Notes: generated by a model not told the origin, from the letters alone. Positions 24,507 to 32,505 are shown, numbered from the stretch's first letter. The stretch is DNA of 41,141 nt from Natrialbaceae archaeon (GCA_003552325.1 PUKM01000163.1:1-41141); one strand, 5' to 3'. Translations and numbers: made by a program.

Positions 24507-24538
24507 GTACACTTGTTCAACTGAACACCTCAGTGTAC
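24507..24538. promoter_or_regulatory. nested inverted repeats before the HalOD1 gene
   Basis: Outer arms GTACACT (24507-24513) and AGTGTAC (24532-24538) enclose inner arms TGTTCA (24514-24519) and TGAACA (24522-24527). A TATA-like TTTTAT lies at about 24487-24492, which would put the transcription start inside this structure, so it could be an operator or a 5' leader hairpin. It ends four bases before the ATG. Confidence 0.5.
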
Positions 24539-24542
24539 CGCT

Positions 24543-24905
24543 ATGCAAACTGAACTATCCTCCACCAACGGCGACCACGATTCACACTACGACCAGGCAA
24601 ACGGTCGGTACACCTTCCGGTACGAACCCGAGGGAACAGCGACGATCACCACGACTATCGTGCACGCGCTGTCGAGCATTGCCAACGTCGACGTTTCCCA
24701 GGGAGAGTTTTCGCTGTACGATAGTATCGACCCCGATGCCCTCGAGCGCCTGTTTCGACCGAAAGCCGATGGCGAACTTCGCCTCGACGGACACGTCTGT
24801 TTCACCGCACTCGGTCACGAAGTCTACGTCTTCGCTAACGGCGACATTTTCATTTATCCGCCAACCGGCGGCGATCATCCGCTTCCCGATTCGGGCCGAG
24901 ACTGA
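24543..24905 (+). CDS. stand-alone HalOD1 domain protein
   Basis: 120 residues. After a polar N-terminus of about 20 residues the sequence follows the haloarchaeal output domain HalOD1: YTFRYEPEGTATITTTIVHA, SIANVDVSQGEFSLYDSIDP, DALERLFRP, then LDGHVCFTALGHEVYVFANG, DIFIY. HalOD1 is found at the ends of haloarchaeal signalling proteins and as free-standing small proteins; its molecular activity is not established. No sensor or response-regulator gene adjoins it here. Nested inverted repeats directly upstream suggest regulated expression. The family call is from the characteristic pattern and is fairly secure; the function is not. Confidence 0.82.
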   Translation: MQTELSSTNGDHDSHYDQANGRYTFRYEPEGTATITTTIVHALSSIANVDVSQGEFSLYDSIDPDALERLFRPKADGELRLDGHVCFTALGHEVYVFANGDIFIYPPTGGDHPLPDSGRD

Positions 24906-25011
24906 AGGGAACTTTTAGTGACTCTTTCCGTTAGCGATAGCCTTCACAGCGGATGCTCTCCTCTGAGCAGTCGGACCCATCGAGCGTGTACTACAACCGG
25001 ACAACGAGTAG

Positions 25012-25018
25012 GTATTTT
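25012..25018 (+). promoter_or_regulatory. TATA-like element for the thiamine-binding protein gene
   Basis: GTATTTT lies about 28 bases before the ATG at 25043 and supports that start over in-frame codons further upstream. Confidence 0.45.
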
Positions 25019-25042
25019 TGCCTCGGCCTCGATGAATTGTGT

Positions 25043-25369
25043 ATGACCGTTATTGGCTTTCTGAGCACGGCACCCGTCACCGAGGAGAGTATGTCCGCAG
25101 AGGTAGCAAAAGCCGTCGATGCCCTCGAGGACTACGACGTCACGTACGAAACGACGCCAATGGGAACGACGATCGAAGCGGACTCGATCGACGAACTCTT
25201 CGGGGCGGCACAGGCGGCTCACGAAGCCGTCGATGGCGACCGCGTGAGTACGTTCCTCAAAATCGACGACAAGCGCTCGAGTGATGAGACAGCGGTGGAA
25301 AAAGTCAGGGCTGTCGAGTCGAAACTCGGCCGGGCCGCTCGGTCGGGGGTCGACACTCTCGAGCCTTGA
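25043..25369 (+). CDS. MTH1187/YkoF-type thiamine-binding protein
   Basis: 108 residues, MTVIGFLSTAPVTEESMSAEVAKAV onward. The family pattern is visible: an N-terminal strand, a helix with conserved SAEVAKAVDALE, the VTYETTPMGTTIEADS stretch (PMGT-x2-E signature), and a helical ELFGAAQAAHEAV followed by RVSTFLKIDDKR. Family members (UPF0045) form ferredoxin-like tetramers that bind thiamine or related compounds and are thought to act in vitamin salvage or sensing. The last 25 residues are a polar tail beyond the core. It overlaps the next gene by 86 bases if that gene starts at 25284. Confidence 0.85.
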   Translation: MTVIGFLSTAPVTEESMSAEVAKAVDALEDYDVTYETTPMGTTIEADSIDELFGAAQAAHEAVDGDRVSTFLKIDDKRSSDETAVEKVRAVESKLGRAARSGVDTLEP

Positions 25370-25631
25370 CCTCGAGGATGGGACCATCGAGCAGACGGCA
25401 CTGCTCGAGCACACGGGTGGCTCAGGCTTCGATGCGACAGCACTGACTATCTTTGTCCACAGCGACGGGGACCGTGTGGAAGTCGACGTCGACAGTATCC
25501 ACGAGGGGCCGTTCGAGGAAGGTGACACCGTCACCGTCGACCTGTCTGGTGAAAGCGAGTGGTACGCACTCGATTTAATCCACGAGGAGTATCACTCCCT
25601 CGGATTTGCCGAGCTGGACGTCGAGGACTAG
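25284..25631 (+). CDS. small acidic protein, uncertain start
   Basis: The C-terminal two thirds (from LDLEDGTIEQTALLEHTGG to FAELDVED) has clear haloarchaeal protein character: acidic, with beta-strand pairs (ALTIFVHSDGDRVEVDVDSI, GDTVTVDLSGES). The only ATG in frame is at 25284, which overlaps the thiamine-binding gene by 86 bases. The first 27 residues from it (MRQRWKKSGLSSRNSAG...) are basic and look like an off-frame reading of that gene. No GTG or TTG lies in frame at a better place. So either the start is unusual, the gene lost its 5' end, or a base error hides the true junction. It overlaps the convergent CYTH gene by four bases at the stops. Confidence 0.5.
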   Translation: MRQRWKKSGLSSRNSAGPLGRGSTLSSLDLEDGTIEQTALLEHTGGSGFDATALTIFVHSDGDRVEVDVDSIHEGPFEEGDTVTVDLSGESEWYALDLIHEEYHSLGFAELDVED

Positions 25632-26182
25632 GGTTCGCCCTCGAGAACGAGTTCCAGATAAGACGTTCGAACTTGTTTTGCTGCATCGAGCCCGAGGCGC
25701 TCGAGTATGTGCGTGGCCCGCTCACGAGCCGCTTCGATCTCGGCTTCGGTCCCGACGTCGGTCTCGATTTCGACGAACGTTCCGGCACCACCGACGCGGT
25801 CTAGCGTGAGCGTGTAGTCGTCGTACCGGTAGCGTTCGCGGTCTTTTCGGACGACTGCCGCGGGCTCGAAGCCGAGTTTCTCGAGGGTCGCGTGCATCGC
25901 GGTTGCGTCCTCGAGTCCGGTTTCGTGTTCGGCCCTGGTTTTCGAGGCGGCCTCGAGGAGTGGCCCCTTGTAGGTGAGGCGTGTCGCGATTTCAGTCGTC
26001 CCATCGGCGTCATACTCCCGGCGAATGCGCAACGCTTCGTCAGTGTCTGGAAAGGATCGATGGGGGGCGTCGTAGTAGGTGTCTTCCTGCACGACACCGC
26101 CGAGGGGTGTTGCCTCGAGCTCCTCGAGACGCGTGCGAACGTCCTCGAGCGACGCAGGAAGTTTGAGTTCGACCTCGTACAT
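25628..26182 (-). CDS. CYTH domain protein (class IV adenylate cyclase / triphosphatase type)
   Basis: 184 residues starting MYEVELK, which supplies the E-x-E-x-K signature of CYTH tunnel enzymes (Glu3, Glu5, Lys7). Further charged strands line the tunnel: LRIRREYDADGTTEIATRLTYKG, KTRAEHET, VVRKDRERYRYDDYTLTLDRV, and FVEIETDVG. These bind triphosphate and metal. Archaeal members are annotated as CyaB-type adenylate cyclases, but thiamine-triphosphate or inorganic triphosphate hydrolysis is equally possible; the thiamine-binding gene nearby makes thiamine triphosphate an interesting guess, no more. Its TATA box reads across 26203-26212, at leaderless distance. Convergent, four-base overlap with the gene ending at 25631. 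Confidence 0.88.
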   Translation of the reverse strand: MYEVELKLPASLEDVRTRLEELEATPLGGVVQEDTYYDAPHRSFPDTDEALRIRREYDADGTTEIATRLTYKGPLLEAASKTRAEHETGLEDATAMHATLEKLGFEPAAVVRKDRERYRYDDYTLTLDRVGGAGTFVEIETDVGTEAEIEAARERATHILERLGLDAAKQVRTSYLELVLEGEP

Positions 26183-26202
26183 ACCCGAAGGTCGGGGTGT
26201 GG

Positions 26203-26212
26203 GCTTATAGTA
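26203..26212 (-). promoter_or_regulatory. TATA-like element for the CYTH gene
   Basis: On the minus strand it reads TACTATAAGC, centred about 26 bases before the ATG at 26182. Confidence 0.5.
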
Positions 26213-26236
26213 GTGATCCGAACTGAAAACGTCGGC

Positions 26237-26242
26237 CTTAAA
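26237..26242 (+). promoter_or_regulatory. TATA-like element for the FKBP gene
   Basis: CTTAAA is centred 27 bases before the ATG at 26267 and selects that start over in-frame codons further upstream that overlap the divergent CYTH gene. Confidence 0.5.
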
Positions 26243-26266
26243 TGCGGACAGCGGGTCGTATCACGT

Positions 26267-27262
26267 ATGACTGAGGATCAGGAGGCCGACGCAGAGCCAG
26301 AATCCGAAGACGTAGCCGAATCGGCCGATGACAGTGAGGAGACCGCCGAAGAAACCGAGAGCGGACTGCAGGAGGGCGATTTCGTCAAGATCGCCTACAC
26401 CGCTCGAACGGTCGAAGAGGGCCAACTGGTCGACACGACTGACGCCGACGTCGCCGATGAGGAAGGTGTCGATAGCCAGGACCGCGAGTTCGCCCCACGA
26501 ACCATCGTCCTCGGTGAGGGTCACATCTTCGCCGGTGTCGAGGAGGAACTGCTCGGCAGCGAGGTCGGTGTCGAGGGTGAGGTCACGATTCCAGCCGAGG
26601 AGGCCTTCGGCGAGTACGATCCCGAAGACGTCGAGACGGTCAGTGCCGAGAAAATCGACGAGGACGACCGCTATCCCGGGGCTCACGTTCACGTCGATGG
26701 TCAACACGGCTACGTGAGCACGATCATCGGTGGTCGCGCTCGAGTCGACTTCAACCACCCGCTGGCAGGCGAGGACGTCGAATACAGCTACGAGATTATC
26801 GAAGCCGTCGACGACCGCGAACAGCAGGCTGCTGGCCTGTTCGAAATGTACCTCGACGTCGAGCCATCCGTCCACATCGACGTCGACGAGGTCGAAGAGG
26901 AGGTTCTCGTCGAACCGGACGACGAAGACGAGGATGACGACGAGGCAGACGCAGAACCCGAGTACGAAACCGAACTCGTCGAGAAGGAAACGCTGTACGT
27001 CGAGTCGACGCCACAGCTCACGATGAACCAGCAGTGGATGTTCTCGAAACAACAGATCGCCCAGGACGTCATCGACAAGGTCGGCGTCGACCGCGTCATC
27101 GTCCAGGAAGTCATCGACGGCATGGGCGGCATGGGCATGCCCGGCATGATGGGTGGCATGGGCGGCGCTGGCGGTGCCGACCTCGAGGCAGCCCTCGAGG
27201 ATGCTGACGTGGATGCCGACGAAATCGTCGAAGAACTCGAGGCTGACGCCGACGCCGAGTAA
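26267..27262 (+). CDS. FKBP/SlyD-type peptidylprolyl isomerase with Gly-Met tail
   Basis: 331 residues. An acidic lead (1-35) is followed by the FKBP core (GDFVKIAYTARTVEEGQLVD, VLGEGHIFAGVEEELLG, GEVTIPAEEAFGEYDP), then the insert-in-flap chaperone domain as in SlyD (about 125-180, VSAEKIDEDDRYPGAHVHVDG). The strand RARVDFNHPLAGEDVEYSYE closes the fold. A large C-terminal extension holds an acidic linker, MNQQWMFSKQQIAQDVIDKV, and then a Gly/Met-rich stretch (GMGGMGMPGMMGG, near residues 284-304) like the C-terminal tails of group I and II chaperonins, before an acidic end. It catalyses proline isomerisation and probably assists folding at high salt. Divergent from the CYTH gene. Confidence 0.9.
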   Translation: MTEDQEADAEPESEDVAESADDSEETAEETESGLQEGDFVKIAYTARTVEEGQLVDTTDADVADEEGVDSQDREFAPRTIVLGEGHIFAGVEEELLGSEVGVEGEVTIPAEEAFGEYDPEDVETVSAEKIDEDDRYPGAHVHVDGQHGYVSTIIGGRARVDFNHPLAGEDVEYSYEIIEAVDDREQQAAGLFEMYLDVEPSVHIDVDEVEEEVLVEPDDEDEDDDEADAEPEYETELVEKETLYVESTPQLTMNQQWMFSKQQIAQDVIDKVGVDRVIVQEVIDGMGGMGMPGMMGGMGGAGGADLEAALEDADVDADEIVEELEADADAE

Positions 27263-27405
27263 GCGAGAAGAGTCGGCCCGGTTTCACGCTTGCATACAGC
27301 CGGTAACTCTTTTCACTCGGCGAGCTATCCACGGGAGCAGCACTCGCCTGAGCGACGTCCAAGTCCGCACTCGAGGAAGAAAGTGAGGGAACGACACCTG
27401 CCCGT

Positions 27406-28065
27406 TCAGGCAATATCTCGACTGGTGTCGATCTCGACCCGCTCTGAAAGTTGCAGTTTGATGGTTTCTGCCGGCGCGCCCCCACCCCGGAACTTCGGAA
27501 TCGCCAGATGGTTCTCTATTTCGGTGCCAGTGAGATCGGTTCGAAGATCGAAAATGGCGTCGGCCGCGTGCTGGGTTCGTGCCCGGTTCGGTGGTGCGTG
27601 GGGTCCCTTGAGGCAGTGGAGGACGGCGATCGATCCCGTCTCGAGCATCTGGGCTTTGAGGTCGTTCAAAAACGTCACGTAGGTGTCTGCCTCGGTGCGC
27701 TCGAGGACGTCCATCGTATCGATAATGAGGTTAGCACCGTCCGGTAAAGCCCCGGTGAGGCGGTTTGCTTCCTCGAGTGGATCGTCCTCGGCGACGTGTC
27801 GGACGGTGGGGTTCCCAACCCTGCTCCGGGAGGATTCGATGGCGTGACGGACGACGTCGTCGGTTCGTTCGGTGCTTAGATAGAGGGTCCCCCTCGCCGC
27901 GGTTAGTTCATAGAGGAGCAGTTCAGATTGGCTGGCGGGACTGGCGGTGTAGGCGACGACGCATCCCGGGGGGAGCCCACCCTCGAGTTTGCGATCGAGC
28001 ACGTCGATTCCCGTTTCCAGCCGGCCAACCATGCGATTGCCATCCAGTTTATGGAGTGTCTGCAT
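27406..28065 (-). CDS. RecA/RAD55-like protein without a Walker A lysine
   Basis: 219 residues, MQTLHKLDGNRMVGRLETGIDVLDRKLEGG onward. The opening G-I-x-x-L-D-x-x-L-x-GG-(L/I) is typical of KaiC/RAD55 ATPases, and the later strands (GTLYLSTERTDDVVRHAI, NLIIDTMDVLE, GSIAVLHCLKG) match the RecA fold including a Walker B-like aspartate. The P-loop position reads YTASPASQSELLLYEL, lacking GKT/S, so nucleotide hydrolysis is doubtful. Haloarchaea hold many such RecA-superfamily proteins, sometimes called HTR-like; their role is not established. It is convergent with the FKBP gene. The frame stays open far upstream, antisense to sucC, but that part is a shadow; the start at 28065 is chosen by homology to the family N-terminus. 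Confidence 0.78.
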   Translation of the reverse strand: MQTLHKLDGNRMVGRLETGIDVLDRKLEGGLPPGCVVAYTASPASQSELLLYELTAARGTLYLSTERTDDVVRHAIESSRSRVGNPTVRHVAEDDPLEEANRLTGALPDGANLIIDTMDVLERTEADTYVTFLNDLKAQMLETGSIAVLHCLKGPHAPPNRARTQHAADAIFDLRTDLTGTEIENHLAIPKFRGGGAPAETIKLQLSERVEIDTSRDIA

Positions 28066-28194
28066 AACTCTTTGGCCCGCTGGCTGTTTCTGTGACCGAT
28101 CCGCCCGTCCCAATAGTAAAATATGTGATGGTACCGGTGGCGCGGGCAAACTACCACCATTTAAGCAAGGGCAGAACCGCCTTTCGAGTGCGCA

Positions 28195-29340
28195 ATGAAG
28201 CTCCACGAATATCAGGCGAAGCAAGTGTTCGCCGACGCGGGGGTACCCACACCGGCTTCCACGCTGGCCGACGACGTCGACGGCGTGGTAGCGGCAGCCG
28301 AGGAAATCGGCTATCCCGTCGCGATCAAGGCACAGGTACAGGTCGGTGGCCGGGGGAAAGCCGGCGGCATCAAACTCGTCGACGACGAGGACGAGGCTCG
28401 CGAGGCAGCAGATGCCATCCTCGGGATGGACCTCAAGGGCTATCACGTCGACCGCGTGTTGGTCGAGGAAGCCGTCGATTTCACCGACGAACTCTACGTC
28501 GGCGTGACGATGGACCGTGGCGCGGGCAAGCCCGTCGCGATGGTCTCGACGAAAGGTGGCGTCGATATCGAGGCCGTCGCCGAAGAGACGCCCGAGGCAA
28601 TTGCCACCGAGCACATCGACCCGGCCTTCGGCATGCACCCATACCAGGCCCGCAAGGCCGTCTACGATGCCGGTGTCGACGCTGCCCTCGCCCGCGACGT
28701 CTCGAGCGTACTCACCACGCTGTACCGACTCTGGGACGACAAAGACGGCGCGGATGCCGAAATCAACCCACTGATGGTCACGAGCGATGGAGACGTCATC
28801 GCCGCTGACGCGGTGATGAACATCGACGAAGACGCGCTCTTCCGCCAGCCGGAACTGGCCGAAATGGAAGACGAAGCCGCGAGTGGGGACGCACTCGAGC
28901 AAAAAGCCGACGAGTACAACTTCGATTACGTCCGTCTCGAGGGGAACACGGGGATCATCGGCAACGGCGCCGGCCTCGTGATGACGACGCTCGACCTCGT
29001 GGATTACTACGGCGGTGAGCCGGCGAACTTCCTCGACGTCGGTGGCGGCGCGAAGGCCGAGCGGATCGCCAACGCCCTCGACATGGTGTTCTCGGACGAG
29101 AACGTCGACAGCGTCGTATTCAACATCTTCGGCGGGATCACCCGTGGGGACGAAGTCGCCAAGGGAATCAACGAGGCCCTCGGCCAGTTCGAGGAGATCC
29201 CAAAGCCAGTTGTCGTCCGCCTCGCCGGAACCAACTGGGAGGAAGGCATGGAGATTCTGAACGAAGACCTCGTGACGGTCGAAGAGACCCTCGAGGAGGC
29301 AGTCAAGCGTGCCGTCGAGTACGCGGAGGCAGAACAATGA
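28195..29340 (+). CDS. sucC: succinate-CoA ligase (ADP-forming), beta subunit
   Basis: 381 residues of the ATP-grasp type beta subunit of the TCA-cycle enzyme that couples succinyl-CoA cleavage to ATP formation. The start [20 protein letters not shown] is the conserved N-terminus. [14 protein letters not shown] binds nucleotide, DAEINPLMV gives a metal ligand, and [16 protein letters not shown] followed by [11 protein letters not shown] and [13 protein letters not shown] form the C-terminal CoA-ligase domain. A TTTAAG element lies about 32 bases upstream. The TGA overlaps the sucD ATG (ATGA), the usual coupling that gives equal amounts of the two subunits. Confidence 0.97.
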   Translation: MKLHEYQAKQVFADAGVPTPASTLADDVDGVVAAAEEIGYPVAIKAQVQVGGRGKAGGIKLVDDEDEAREAADAILGMDLKGYHVDRVLVEEAVDFTDELYVGVTMDRGAGKPVAMVSTKGGVDIEAVAEETPEAIATEHIDPAFGMHPYQARKAVYDAGVDAALARDVSSVLTTLYRLWDDKDGADAEINPLMVTSDGDVIAADAVMNIDEDALFRQPELAEMEDEAASGDALEQKADEYNFDYVRLEGNTGIIGNGAGLVMTTLDLVDYYGGEPANFLDVGGGAKAERIANALDMVFSDENVDSVVFNIFGGITRGDEVAKGINEALGQFEEIPKPVVVRLAGTNWEEGMEILNEDLVTVEETLEEAVKRAVEYAEAEQ

Positions 29341-30206
29341 GTGTGTTAGTCGACGACGACACCCGCGTGGTTGTACAGGGGATAACTGGCGGCGAAGGCA
29401 AGTTCCACGCCGGACAGATGCTCGAGTACGGGACCAACGTGGTCGCTGGAGCCGTCCCTGGAAAGGGCGGTCAGGAGGTCCACGGCGTGCCCGTTTACGA
29501 CACGGTCAACGAAGCCGTCGAGGAAGAAGACGCCGACGCCTCAGTGGTGTTCGTCCCGCCGGCGTTCGCCGGTGACGCGATGTTCGAGGCGCTGGACACC
29601 GACCTCGACCTCGTCGTCGCAATCACCGAGGGGGTGCCAACACAGGATATGGCTCGCGTGAAACGCCGCCTCGAGGAGACTGACACCCACCTGATCGGCC
29701 CGAACTGTCCCGGGCTCATCACGCCAGGGGAAGCGAAACTCGGGATCCTCCCCGGGAACATCTTCGCCTCGGGTGACGTCGGTCTCGTCTCCCGCTCAGG
29801 GACGCTGACCTACCAGGTCGTGGACAACCTGACGAAACGAGGGATCGGCCAGACGACCGCTATCGGCATCGGTGGTGACCCGATTATCGGAACCAGTTTC
29901 ATCGACGCCCTCGAGCTGTTCGAGAACGATCCCGACACCAAGGCGATCGCGATGTGAGGGGAAATCGGTGGTGAGGACGAAGAGCAAGCGGCTGCGTACA
30001 TCGACGAGCACGTCGAGACGCCCGTTGCGGGCTTCATCGCTGGCCGAACGGCCCCACCAGGAAAACGCATGGGCCACGCTGGCGCGATCGTCTCCGGCTC
30101 GGGTACTGGCACTGCTGAGAGCAAGATCGACGCGCTCAACGATGCCGGTGTCCCAGTCGGCGACACGCCCGAAGAGGTCGCCGATCACATCGAGAGCTTC
30201 CTCTAA
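29337..30206 (+). pseudogene. sucD: succinate-CoA ligase alpha subunit interrupted by an in-frame TGA
   Basis: The alpha subunit binds CoA (N-terminal Rossmann region with [21 protein letters not shown]) and carries the phosphohistidine intermediate. Frame 29337-30206 holds 289 sense-plus-stop codons before TAA, the usual family length, and matches SucD throughout. Codon 207 (29955-29957) is TGA, within a segment where E. coli SucD reads M-I-G-E-I-G-G and this one reads M-stop-G-E-I-G-G. Translation stopping there gives 206 residues, lacking [22 protein letters not shown] and so lacking active-site His247. The frame before and after is the same, so a single frameshift does not explain it. It may be a sequence error, a true lesion, or readthrough. 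No second sucD copy is in the window. Overlaps sucC by ATGA. Confidence 0.85.
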
Positions 30207-30443
30207 ACTCGAGTCGCTTTCCTTTCCTCGAGTGGCACACCAGAGCGGTGGTTTTGATTTTCCACCGACGGGAATGTGCCACTGGATGCCACGGTAAACT
30301 CGAAGCCACACGCGAGCCAGCTATAATAACAACTGAAACGATTTACACCTTGATCGCCGACCTCTCTGTCGATCAGGTGTGCAATGCCTTGCAGTGGCTA
30401 CTATGGGTGGTACACGATGGCACAGGGGACGGGCGGAAAGAAC
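30207..30443. other. intergenic region between sucD and hutH
   Basis: Convergent gap. Seven-base arms ACTCGAG (30207-30213) and CTCGAGT (30227-30233) follow the distal sucD stop and enclose a pyrimidine-rich loop, possibly a transcript end. A TATA-like CTATAATAAC at 30321-30330 has no gene in front of it; if active it would drive an antisense RNA into hutH (plus) or sucD (minus). Confidence 0.35.
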
Positions 30444-32084
30444 CTACGACAGCCTTTCGGCACCGTCAGCCGTTTCCTCACACTCGATCCAGTCGTCAAC
30501 GGTTCCTGATTCGATCGCTGCTGCGACGGTTTCGAGTTCTGCAGCAAGTGACCGATCCTCCTCGAGTGGCGGGACGAGCGTCCGGATGCCCGCATAGAGC
30601 GACCCTGTCCCTTCGCCGAGGGCCACCTCTGGTTTCCCGACTGGCTCGTCGAACGCGTGCTCGATGAACTCTGCTGCCTGCGTGGCACACACGAGTTCGG
30701 TGGCGACGATCCGTTGGACGTTCTCGAGTACCCGCTGGGCGTTGAACGCAGCCTGTGCGCTCATGCTCACGTGATCTTCCTGTCCGCCACTGACGGGTGT
30801 GTTGTCTACGGAGGCGGCACCGAACGAGCGACATTCGTTGAGCAACGAGGCCGCGGTGTATTGGGCGATCATGTACCCCGACTGCACCCCACTTTCGGGT
30901 GCGAGAAACGGTGGCAGGTGTGGCTCCTGGAGATTTGGGTTCAGCAACCTGTCGATGCGGCGTTCAGCTATCGCGCCCAGGTCGGTGAGTGCCAGGCGAG
31001 CGTACTCGAGACGGAGTGCGAGCGGCTGGCCATGGAAGTTGCCCCCAGAAAGGACGGCGGTCTGGTCGGTTCCCGAGGCCCGATCGTCGACGTCCGCGGC
31101 GTCGAACACGAGTGGGTTGTCAGTGGCACTGTTGAGTTCGACCTCGATGGCTGCTCGGAGGTGAGAAATCGCATCGCGTGTTGCCCCGTGGACCTGTGGC
31201 AGACACCGCAGTGAGTAGGCGTCCTGGACGCGATCACAGTTTCGGTGGGCGTCGACGACATCGCTGTCTTTCGTGAGTGCACGAACGCGTGCAGCAGTCA
31301 CACGTTGTCCGTCGTGGGGCCGAACGTCGTGGATCGCCGCATCAGCCGTCGCCGTCGTTCCCAACGTCACTTCCGTCGTCAGTGCCCCCGCGGCGTCGCT
31401 CGCCCGAAGTAGTCGTTCGGCATCGACGACGAATAAGGCTCCCAGGCCAAGGGTCAACTGTGTACCGTTGATCAGGGCGAGTCCTTCTTTGGGTTTGAGA
31501 GAGAGTGGTTCGAGGCCTGCCCGCTCGAGTGCGGTTTCGCCGTCGACCCGCTCTCCACCGTCTTCGTGGCAGATTGCCTCACCTTCGCCGAGTAAGACGA
31601 GCGACAGGTGGGCAAGCGGTGCCAGGTCGCCGCTGGCACCGAGACTCCCCCTCGAGCGAACGACCGGCTGGACCCCTTCGTTGAGCAGCGTCACGAGGTG
31701 ATCGACCACGAGTTCACGAACGCCCGAATAACCGGTCAGGAGTGCGTTAATTCGGCAGACAAGCATTGCCCTGACCTCCGTTTGGGAGAGTTCGCGACCG
31801 GCACCAGCGGCGTGGCTTCGCAGGAGGTTGGTCTGGAGGCGCTCGATCTCTTCCGGTGGGATTCGTTCGTCGACCAGTTCGCCGAAGCCGGTGTTGAGGC
31901 CATAGACGGGTTCGCCGCTGTCGACGACATCGAGGACCCGGTCACGGGCATCTCGAACCCGTTTACGTGCAGTCTCGTCGACGATCACCTGTCGACCGTG
32001 ACGGGCAACGGCGACGACCGCCGCAGGTGTGAGTGTTCGACCATCGAGCGTCAGCGCCTCCTTAGTATCCATCTTTCCCACCAT
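30444..32084 (-). CDS. hutH: histidine ammonia-lyase
   Basis: Deaminates histidine to urocanate, the entry step of histidine breakdown. 546 residues. The MIO electrophile forms from Ala150-Ser151-Gly152 in GSLGASGDLAPLAHLSL, and Tyr61 in YGLNTGFGEL is the conserved catalytic tyrosine. RIDRLLNPNLQEPHLPPFL and the SADNTPV-like VDNTPVSGGQEDHVSM segment are also typical of the family. Two starts are possible, the ATG at 32084 and another four codons in (MDTKEALTLDG). It lies downstream of hutI on the same strand but is separated by about 490 bases containing an opposite-strand gene, so it probably has its own promoter. Confidence 0.96.
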   Translation of the reverse strand: MVGKMDTKEALTLDGRTLTPAAVVAVARHGRQVIVDETARKRVRDARDRVLDVVDSGEPVYGLNTGFGELVDERIPPEEIERLQTNLLRSHAAGAGRELSQTEVRAMLVCRINALLTGYSGVRELVVDHLVTLLNEGVQPVVRSRGSLGASGDLAPLAHLSLVLLGEGEAICHEDGGERVDGETALERAGLEPLSLKPKEGLALINGTQLTLGLGALFVVDAERLLRASDAAGALTTEVTLGTTATADAAIHDVRPHDGQRVTAARVRALTKDSDVVDAHRNCDRVQDAYSLRCLPQVHGATRDAISHLRAAIEVELNSATDNPLVFDAADVDDRASGTDQTAVLSGGNFHGQPLALRLEYARLALTDLGAIAERRIDRLLNPNLQEPHLPPFLAPESGVQSGYMIAQYTAASLLNECRSFGAASVDNTPVSGGQEDHVSMSAQAAFNAQRVLENVQRIVATELVCATQAAEFIEHAFDEPVGKPEVALGEGTGSLYAGIRTLVPPLEEDRSLAAELETVAAAIESGTVDDWIECEETADGAERLS

Positions 32085-32151
32085 CCGGTTGTGCGTCTAC
32101 TGTGCAAAAAGGGACAACCCTTGTATGGAGCCCTCGGTTACACGATTCTGT

Positions 32152-32505
32152 ATGAATCAGGTTGCTGTCGTCGTGCTCGCTGGTACAGACTCCAAATCCG
32201 ATCTCGGCCGTGTCGTCAACGCCCTGCAAACAGTCAAGGAGTGTGACGAACACGACGACGAGGTCGAACTGATCTTCGATGGAGCAGGGACACAGTGGAT
32301 TCCCGAACTCAGTGATGAATCCCACCCGTACCATGCACTCTTCACCACCGTTGAAGCCTACGCTCGAGCGTGTGAGTACTGCGTGAGTGCCTTCGACGTC
32401 GAGGAAGGCGTCGCTGGAAGCAATGTCGAACCCGACGGTGAGTACGAGGGGCACCCGAGCATCCGTTCGCTCGTGGACGACGGCTACGAGATCATCACGT
32501 TTTGA
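32152..32505 (+). CDS. DsrE-like small protein, antisense within the hut cluster
   Basis: 117 residues. MNQVAVVVLAGTDSKSDLGRVVNALQTV, VELIFDGAGTQWIPEL, YEGHPSIRSLVDDGYEIITF fit the DsrE/YchN alpha-beta fold, with a family-like GAGTQWIPEL segment. Cysteines in AYARACEYCVSAF sit where sulfur-carrier members keep reactive cysteines. Free-standing haloarchaeal members have no established activity. It is encoded opposite to hutH and hutI, 67 bases from the hutH start, so it shares that short divergent promoter region. Upstream codons in the same frame are not protein-like, which fixes the start at 32152. Confidence 0.78.
   Translation: MNQVAVVVLAGTDSKSDLGRVVNALQTVKECDEHDDEVELIFDGAGTQWIPELSDESHPYHALFTTVEAYARACEYCVSAFDVEEGVAGSNVEPDGEYEGHPSIRSLVDDGYEIITF

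Noticed and set aside
28066-29337. Extension of the RAD55-like frame through sucC on the minus strand
   Set aside because: The extra 424 residues are the antisense reading of sucC. Family similarity begins only at the Met at 28065.
29955-29957. Selenocysteine insertion at the sucD TGA
   Set aside because: Homologues have isoleucine, not cysteine, and haloarchaea are not known to use selenocysteine; no insertion hairpin was sought successfully.
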